Source: Ixodes scapularis
Taxonomy: Eukaryota; Arthropoda; Arachnida; Ixodida; Ixodidae
Direction of reading: 5' to 3'
Assembly: GCF_016920785.2 (NCBI RefSeq)
Contig: NW_024609857.1
Location: 128,767,094-128,831,093, forward strand
DNA length: 64,000 nt
The first letter of the stretch is position 1. Every line of letters begins with the position of its first letter. The position numbers and the translations under genes were made by a program. The notes under the pieces were generated by a model that was not told the origin of the DNA, did no database searches, and saw only the letters and a program-made list of their open reading frames with translations. This document shows, piece after piece, positions 57,489-64,000 of the stretch.

Positions 57489-57821
57489 GTGGGAGACGAG
57501 GGTGGAAGACGACGGGGCGGGGGACACGTGACAATCGGTAGGCCGAAGAGACACGAGCTGATGCCTGACAGAGCGTGCTGCGCAAGGCTGGGGCCGGGCA
57601 GAAACAACGGAGCCGATCTGGCCCATGGCAATCCCCGAAGCGATCCGCTGGAGAAGTTCGAACCGGGGCCGGCGGTAACGGCGAGCCCTGGTTATACCAG
57701 CCTAGGCCATGATGATTCCGTAGCGATTCCGCAGCAAGACTCGGGTTACGATAGTCTGGAGCAGCTAGCTTACGCAGCGCTGGCGTGGGACGGTCAATCC
57801 GCATGGTTGGACATGGACTGA
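57489..57821 (+). CDS. Unrecognised 110-codon frame in a CpG-rich patch
   Basis: It reads from MGDEGGRRRGGG to SVAIPQQDSGYDSLEQLAYA and ends AWLDMD at a stop. The acidic C-terminal half looks protein-like and the sequence is locally CpG-rich, but no family is known to me. Confidence 0.25.
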   Translation: MGDEGGRRRGGGHVTIGRPKRHELMPDRACCARLGPGRNNGADLAHGNPRSDPLEKFEPGPAVTASPGYTSLGHDDSVAIPQQDSGYDSLEQLAYAALAWDGQSAWLDMD

Positions 57822-58264
57822 ACGACGGGCGACAGCCAGGGTTTGCGGGCCCAAAGTGCAGGCTCTCGAGGACGGGCAACCGGGAAGTACAGTAAACCCA
57901 TTCGCTGCCTTCTCCTTGTATTGTGTCCTTGAGAGACGAGCGAAGCACAGACCAATCGGGCGGCGATTATTTTGGAGCGATTCCACACCCTTTATAATCA
58001 TTACGAAGCAGCCGAAAGCACCTAAAAGGTGCCATTTTCTTCCGCGGACAAAGTCACTTGTGCAAAAAAGTGCAGGTAGGTTTGTCTGCGAAGACAGAAA
58101 CTGCCAGAAACAACTGCAACGCACGTCAAAGGCCCTCTTGGAGGCAGGCTTGCCAGAGCACCTCGATGTTGCTGTGCTGGCGGCCCTCCCATAGTGGGAG
58201 CAACTCTGTCGTCCGCTAGCGGATCTGTTATTTTGCTTCCCACTCTAGATAGCCGTCTATGAGC

Positions 58265-58320
58265 TGACAGGATAAAAAAAAACAGTGCACACAGGACAAG
58301 ACAGCAGAAGAGTCACATAG
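58265..58320. repeat. Partial foldback with CAGGACAAG core
   Basis: ACAGGATAAAAAAAAACAGTGCACACAGGACAAGACAG resembles one arm of the foldbacks at 13984 and 51275; the other arm is missing. Confidence 0.35.
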
Positions 58321-58682
58321 AACACACTCAATAGGTAGCTGTTTACACATTACCTATCAAGCTTTACCAGCCGTGAAACGATGCGGAGTAACCTTAAGAA
58401 CACGCGGCATCACATGTTTCGTCAGGTATGCGTTTGTTTTCAACGCCGGTCAGGAGGCAAAATGGCAGTTGCAACCAGGAGAAGGCGGCCCTCGCCCTTC
58501 CAAAGGACGTCGCAACTCTAGCAGAGTGCAGTCAGCAAGCAACAATGAGGCACTCTAAGGCTTTGGCAAAGGGAGGAATCATACTTTAGGCTTTTACATC
58601 AATAGACTAGGTGGTGCAAGCTAGCACCCGCTATAAAGGGTACAGCCGTAAGCATTTATCAATCCGTGCACGCTCCTGGGTC

Positions 58683-58915
58683 GCGAGTCCGAGGAAGGGC
58701 GGAACGCTCACCACCAGAACCCAGTTGCAGGGCAGTACGAGCGAAGAGATGTCGGCCAGTGCCAGGGCGGCCATCAGCAGGAAGCTGAACACGCAGGCAA
58801 AGATGTGCAGGCGAACGCGCTCGGCCAGAGGCAGATCCAGCACGTCGTAGTCCCCCGTGCCGGCACTCGCCAGGCACGCCAAGCTCAGCAGGGAGGTAGC
58901 CTGCGCCGTGGGAAT
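58683..58915 (-). CDS. Possible exon of a multi-pass membrane protein
   Basis: The minus strand reads ATSLLSLACLASAGTGDYDV, LDLPLAERVRLHIFACVFSF, LLMAALALADISSLVLPCNW, VLVVSVPPFLGLATQERA, with about three hydrophobic segments and GC well above the flanks. A possible acceptor GCGCAG precedes it. The protein is unidentified; it could be the 5'-most of the three membrane exons. Confidence 0.4.
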
Positions 58916-58940
58916 GCGTTTTCGGACGTCATCTCGGCGC

Positions 58941-59930
58941 GCCAAAGAACACATGAGAACGTAAAAATTATGATAATGTAGTGATTGCGCAGGCGAGCTG
59001 GTGGATGTTATTGCTTTGTGGAAAACGTCAAGGTCGTTTGACAATTGTGGTGGAAAGATGTGAGACCTTTGTTATCTTTTGGCTTTCGAGATCGGGAATG
59101 TGCTGTGGTGAAGTTTGTGGAGTGTATATAAGAAGGTGACCAAATAAACTTGTCTTTAGCTGTGTTAGAGACGTGTCCTCGACTGTTCATTTTTCTTCTA
59201 CTTCGAAACTTTCCTCTTTTCCTGCCTCAGTCTCGGGCTAAGAACAAAATGGGTAAAAATTATGTTTCCGCAACTTTTTTTTTTTTTCTCTTTTTCGCTT
59301 GTGCAAACAGGTCGCAGGGCCATAGTTTAAAGGCTTTTCTCTAGCTTCTCTGAATGCCCCTCTCCCGCACAGGCAGTACAGGCACCATGGTGCACATGCA
59401 GGATGTTGTGGTGTGTCTTGTTGTTACGTCTCCTACGATGTACAGTCTCACAAGTGCTTGTACTTACGAGTTTGATAGTATTATTACTATAGATTCACGT
59501 TTCTATGTTATATATAATGTCTCTCAAAGAATTCTCGCCACTGTTTTTAAATAATGGAGAGGTGCTGGCAACGAGGAGTTTTAGATAAAATGGCCTTCAG
59601 CATTAACCGGGTGGCACCACTACTCCTTGCATGCTAGCGCCTCTTCTCGCCACTGTTTTCAAATGACAAGAAATTTTAGGCAGCAAATAGGCCTCCACAA
59701 AGTTTATGCGAGCGGGGTACTTCTAAAAATTGTAATGTGAAAAAAGACTCAATGTTCCTGAAATCTGACAAGGTGTACCTAAGAGGCATTAAAATAATGA
59801 AGAGTTTCAGGTAAACGGTTTAGCAACTCCAATAAGACCAATCCACGGCCCCGTGACTGCCACAAATCCGGCTTCGCTTCAATAACAAAAGTAAAATTCT
59901 TTTTGCATAGAGGTTGAACAACCTCAAAAA
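58941..59930. other. Unassigned sequence
   Basis: No gene or repeat recognised. Confidence 0.3.
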
Positions 59931-60360
59931 GTCACTAAAGAGAAAAAAAAAAAAAAATTTTAAACAGTCTGGTTGGGACACGCGTGTCAAAAAATAAACT
60001 TTATAAAAAAAAAAGATTTTCTTTTTTTTTTTTTGTGGAAAAAAAAAATTTTAGAGCAATACTGATGGCGCAAGACGCAACTTAGTCGGTAGTCACCTCC
60101 TCTTCCGTCGCTTTCTCTCGGCATTTTGGGTGCGTGGAGGAAAGGTGGACCGGGTTGGCCATCACGTTGAGGTGGAGAGTGTATGACCATCTCGTGACGT
60201 CATGGACTTTCGCACAAAATTTAAAGTAACTCTTGCGCCATCAATATGGCTCTAAAATATATATATATACATTTTTTCTTTTCCCGTAAAATTTATTTTT
60301 TGACACGCATGTCCCAACCAGATTGAAAAAAAAAAAACTTATTTTCTTTTCAGTGACCCT
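59931..60360. mobile_element. TTAA-type MITE, diverged third copy
   Basis: It shares ACAGTCTGGTTGGGACACGC, AGTCGGTAGTCACCTCC, TGACGTCATGGAC and the right end ...CTTTTCAGTGACCCT then TTAA with 35112-35539. The left end is eroded (TCACTAAAGAG) and lacks TTAA. Confidence 0.8.
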
Positions 60361-60512
60361 TTAATATACGAGCAAAATGAACAGTGACTGTGTACTTTAA
60401 AAGCGTCAAATGCAGCTAATGCTAAAAAAAAAAAAATTGGACCAAAAAAAGAAAAAGTTTGATAAAAAGTTTTGTTAATTGTGGGCTACTTCTGCAAGCC
60501 TGAGTTATACAG

Positions 60513-61455
60513 GGTGTATCAAAAATCCCTAAATATTAGGTGTAAAACAAAAAAAGCACTTTTCTTGGGGAACAATTTACCAGCCATAGCGGACGTCAGG
60601 GATTGCAAAAATATACTAATTAGCTAAATAATTAACTAAAATTTACCAATCAACCTTTTAATTTGTGAAGATAAACATATGGTTCCAATTACAAACCCGC
60701 CGAGCATCATCAAAACCCGCTTCACTTTGTTTCATCTTGGATCCGAGTGCGGCCAATGTCACGAACCGAAGGGCCGATCAAATGATGCAAAGAGTGCAAT
60801 GTCGCAGTGTGCTCTCTGCAGACGATAGGACCAGCTGGTGTTGGCAGTCTTTCTGCGTGTGGTCCTCCGCCAGCTTGTCACATCGAGCATAGGGAGCATG
60901 CCGTGACATTGTGCTCTTCGAATGGCCCTTTGGCTCGTAAGATTGGCCGCGCTCGAACCCAAAGTGAAACGAGGTATAAATCGACTCATCTTAGAAAGAG
61001 GTAAGGAAGATGTAGCATTCTACAGCGTTCTCAAACGGCGCTCGATTTGGACGCGTTTTCGGGTTTCGCTTTTCTACTATAGCGCACCTTTGCACCACGA
61101 TGGCCAAGGTGCGCAACGCACATGCTCCACACTTACTTCCATTCTACGAGGGAGGCGAGGCGGTAGCTTCACACCTTGGCCATGTGGGGGCAGGACCGCT
61201 GGCGCCAGCAAAGGAGCACCGGCAGAAAACCGAAACCTATAAAAACTCGTTCAGACCCTTATTTTTCTTTAACACCACAAAATGCTGTACCTGCCTTACA
61301 TCTTTCAGTACAAGCTGATTTAGTGGTTTTCGATGATGCTCAGCAAGCTTCTAATTGGAACCATAATAACTAATTAAAAAGTTAAGTAGTAGTTAAGTAG
61401 TAAATCTTAGTTGATTATTTATCTAATTATAATATGTTTTTGATATCCCCGCCGT
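60513..61455. mobile_element. Mariner-like non-autonomous element
   Basis: Left end TACAGGGTGTATCAAAAATCC is typical of mariner-type repeats. The right end near 61440-61455 (TTTTTGATATCCCC) is a poor complement, and CTAATTAGCTAAATAATTAAC inside the left matches inverted TTGATTATTTATCTAATTA inside the right. Borders approximate. Confidence 0.5.
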
Positions 61456-61832
61456 GACTGCCAATTTGTTGCTATAAAGAGTAGTGTATTTTTTTTTTTA
61501 GTTATTTGCTTTAATGTTTCATATAGCACTGCAAATCATGCCAAACTGGTTTGCACTTGTGGGCGAGTGGATAAGCATACTACCTTTTGCGGCCTACAAA
61601 GGTTTGTCTTTGAATGTGCTTCCAGATTATGTGTCTTTTGCTTTGTTTTTCACTTTTCGTTTTTTTCAATTTATGGTACGATCACATAATTCAAACAAAT
61701 TTTCAATGCACTCCTTTGGCTCCTTTGGGTTTGCCTGGCAGCACAGCAGCAGCGCTTCCCATGTCTTTGTTGTTCGCTGACATTGCTGCATAACTCATTA
61801 GAAGATTTATCTGGGATATAAGAGGTTCATAG

Positions 61833-61942
61833 CTAATTAAAAGATCTAGAAAGATCAAACTGGACATAAATGACGGCATACATGTTGCATATGTGTAGTC
61901 ATTCGTCCATGTCTAGTTTGCGCTCGTAGATCTTTTAATTAC
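61833..61942. mobile_element. 110-bp foldback MITE
   Basis: TAATTAAAAGATCTAGAAAG at the left matches the complement of the right end AGATCTTTTAATTA; TGGACATAAATGAC pairs with GTCATTCGTCCATG. Confidence 0.75.
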
Positions 61943-62169
61943 CTACATTTCTCCTTCGCCAAACAAGCGCTGATGACGCAGTAATGTCAATGTTACACCA
62001 GTTTTGCCACAAAAAAAGATAAAAACATAGAATAAAACAGCAAAAGAACATGAATCAGAGGAGAATTTGAGCACAGAACTTTCTAGACCACAGTAGATGG
62101 TTTTTACACTTAACCATTCATTCACAGGTGCGAGATAGTGACAACTAAGTTGCGCTTCTATATATCAAT

Positions 62170-63818
62170 CAGTGTTGCGGAGCTGCCACTCCGGAGTTGG
62201 AATGATTGCGGAATCATTCCGCATTTTCGCGACCCCGGAATGGAATGGGAATGGAATGGCGGCAACGTTCAGGGGAATGGAATGGGAATGGAATTAGATG
62301 CCTTTTGCCCGGAATGGAATGGGAATGGAATGGGCCAGGTTCTTTATATTTTACGTTCAGCTATACCGAGCCAGTCAGAGAGTTGATTGTTCAGAAATAA
62401 AATGAGCGGGAAACTGCGAACCCGCGTAAGGCCCTAGCAGACTTATGCGCAAAAGAAAAAAATGCAATACAAGAAACAAGCGTCAAAGCAACGAACAGAG
62501 GGGGGGGGGGGGGGGGGGGGGGGGCGGCGGCGGTGGCGCCTTTTATCAGTGAAGTTCAACACATATCCGAATGCGTCTGCGCCTGTAATATTGCGATATT
62601 GCACAGCTAGTACGTCATCAGCCGACGTGAACGTGACCTGCTGCTCCGGTGATCCGATACCCAGGAAGGAGGCTAGACGTGGCCTCGCTGTGCGGACCCA
62701 GACTTAGTACACTTTCGACTCGTCTCGAGCGCGCTGCTTCTCGAAGAGCTCGCACCTGTGCCGGCCATCTCAGGTCGCAATCCACGAGGTCCCTATTTGA
62801 ATTATGCTAGGCGAAACTTGAAGACTGCCATTCATGCGTTGGAGGCGGAGAGTCGGCAGGAAGGACCGTCACAACAGGGATGCCACCGTATTGATTTTTC
62901 AACCGTAACAGAAGATAATACATGCGCTTCAGGTGGTCCAGTTTTCTCGAAAATTCCAAATGCAACTGCCTGCATGGTCTTCAACGAGGTCAGCTACAAC
63001 GAAAGTATGTATTGTCCTTTCTTACAGCAGCGTGGGTAAAGTTTCATGTTCAAGGCAACACCTACAAATTCAAGAATACTGGTTCATCCCACCGTGACGT
63101 CATGCAGTGCTGACAGGGGCGCCCTTATTGGACAGGGAAGTGGCGATTTTGTGATGGAATTTATTTTAGAGGTCGGTCTTTTCGCATCACTGGTCAGTCA
63201 GACAGGATGCCAGGGAAGGGACCGCGGTCAATCCTTGATGGAACGTTTTTTAAACCCATTTAGGACTTTCGTCCGGAACCACTACCTTCAAGGCGAAGTG
63301 CCAAGCCTGCGGAAAAGTAATTTCGGGACCAAAAAAAAAAAAGAAACTTCCACTTCAAACTTAAAGCCTCATCTCAGTTGGCGCCTCAAAGAAATTTGAA
63401 AAAAATGTATTGTATTATCAGTATTTATATTTCTGCCCTCCCTAAAATGTATTCTTGTATTTGTATTTCCAAAGACTTTTTATCCTTTTTAAAATGTATT
63501 TCCGACACGTATCACGATACATTTTTATGGATATATTTGAGACTTGAGTATCAGTATCTCAGCAAATTATTTTCATCTATCCCAGTATTTGTATTTCCAA
63601 ATACACTTCTGAATATTTCTGCCCAACCCTGCAACGTAATGCAGCTGTCAAGTGACACTTTTAACGTTTAGGAATTGGAGGAATGGAATGGAGCGAATCA
63701 GCCATTCCAAGAATGGGAATGGGCCCAGTGTCCCCATTCCTAGGAGTTGAAAGGAATGGAATTATCGAAAACTCTAATGGAATTGGAATGGAATGGGGGT
63801 GCCCATTCCGCAACACTG
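62170..63818. mobile_element. hAT element with GGAATGG arrays at both ends
   Basis: Ends CAGTGTTGCGGA and TCCGCAACACTG are flanked by an exact 8-bp duplication ATATCAAT (62162-62169, 63819-63826). GGAATGGGAATGGAATGG repeats lie inside the left end (62228-62335) and right end (63670-63805). The 1.3-kb interior holds a G tract (62502-62524) and a foreign hAT end at 63633; no transposase was recognised. Confidence 0.9.
63395..63633 (-). mobile_element. Terminal fragment of another hAT element
   Basis: On the minus strand it starts CAGGGTTGGGCAGAAATATT, a common hAT terminus, followed by GTATTTGGAAATACAAATAC words. The other end was not found. Confidence 0.5.
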
Positions 63819-64000
63819 ATATCAATCAAGTTCTCAGATTTGAACACAGAATTTTTCTGGGTGGAGTAAAAGGTAACATGCATTTAATCACTTGACTATA
63901 AGGTCAAGACAGTAATAACCAATTTACAGCTCTATTTGCTGTAGCCCACGGCTGTCGAGGGTTTTAATTTACATATTTTTACCACGACCCGCCCCAACTC

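Overview
The window looks like a repeat-rich stretch of a large arthropod genome, most likely a hard tick (Ixodida) or close relative. This is inferred from the repertoire: Ty3/gypsy and L2/CR1-like retrotransposons of the kind common in ticks, tRNA-derived SINEs resembling tick Ruka, hAT and TTAA-flanked MITEs, and expanded BEN and THAP/P-type genes. No conventional single-copy host gene can be named. Almost everything supportable is a mobile element, often nested, and there is one 100-N assembly gap (34297-34396).

Layout. 1-2678 (minus strand): 5' part of a Ty3/gypsy element with an uninterrupted Gag-Pro-RT-RNase H frame, PBS-like site and short LTR. 3603-4039 and 20950-21180: two halves of one degenerate hAT transposase gene, split by a 16.9-kb insert. 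4040-20949: the centrepiece, a large DNA transposon with 32-bp terminal inverted repeats (30/32 identical), subterminal arrays of CCAATTGG-like palindromes at both ends, a seven-exon BEND5-like BEN-domain gene (minus strand) and a multi-exon Tnp2/EnSpm-type transposase gene (plus strand), divergently arranged around a ~2.8-kb central region. Known BEN-solo proteins (Drosophila Insensitive, vertebrate BEND5) bind TCCAATTGGA-type palindromes, so the element appears to carry its own terminus-binding factor as well as its transposase.

21288-31195: an L2/CR1-like LINE with 229-bp tandem 5' monomers, intact ORF1, and an ORF2 broken by three later DNA insertions, two of which can be excised on paper with exact target duplications to restore the frame. 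31225-32261: TA-flanked long-TIR MITE. 32800-33830: a second LINE fragment. 33990-34296: degenerate gypsy integrase next to the gap. 35112-35539: TTAA MITE. 37885-43000: P-element (THAP9-like) transposase with a >1000-codon open frame between two direct copies of a GC-rich repeat; the second copy carries a ~1-kb 26-bp satellite and an array of GTCACGTGAC palindromes. 43.0-64.0 kb: mostly unassigned sequence with small MITEs, SINEs, hAT elements with clear 8-bp target duplications, and three weak minus-strand membrane-protein exon candidates.

The BEN gene and transposase are complete apart from three single-base homopolymer indels (one in a G run of BEN exon 1, two in C runs of the transposase). 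These could be sequencing errors, in which case the large element may be intact or recently active.
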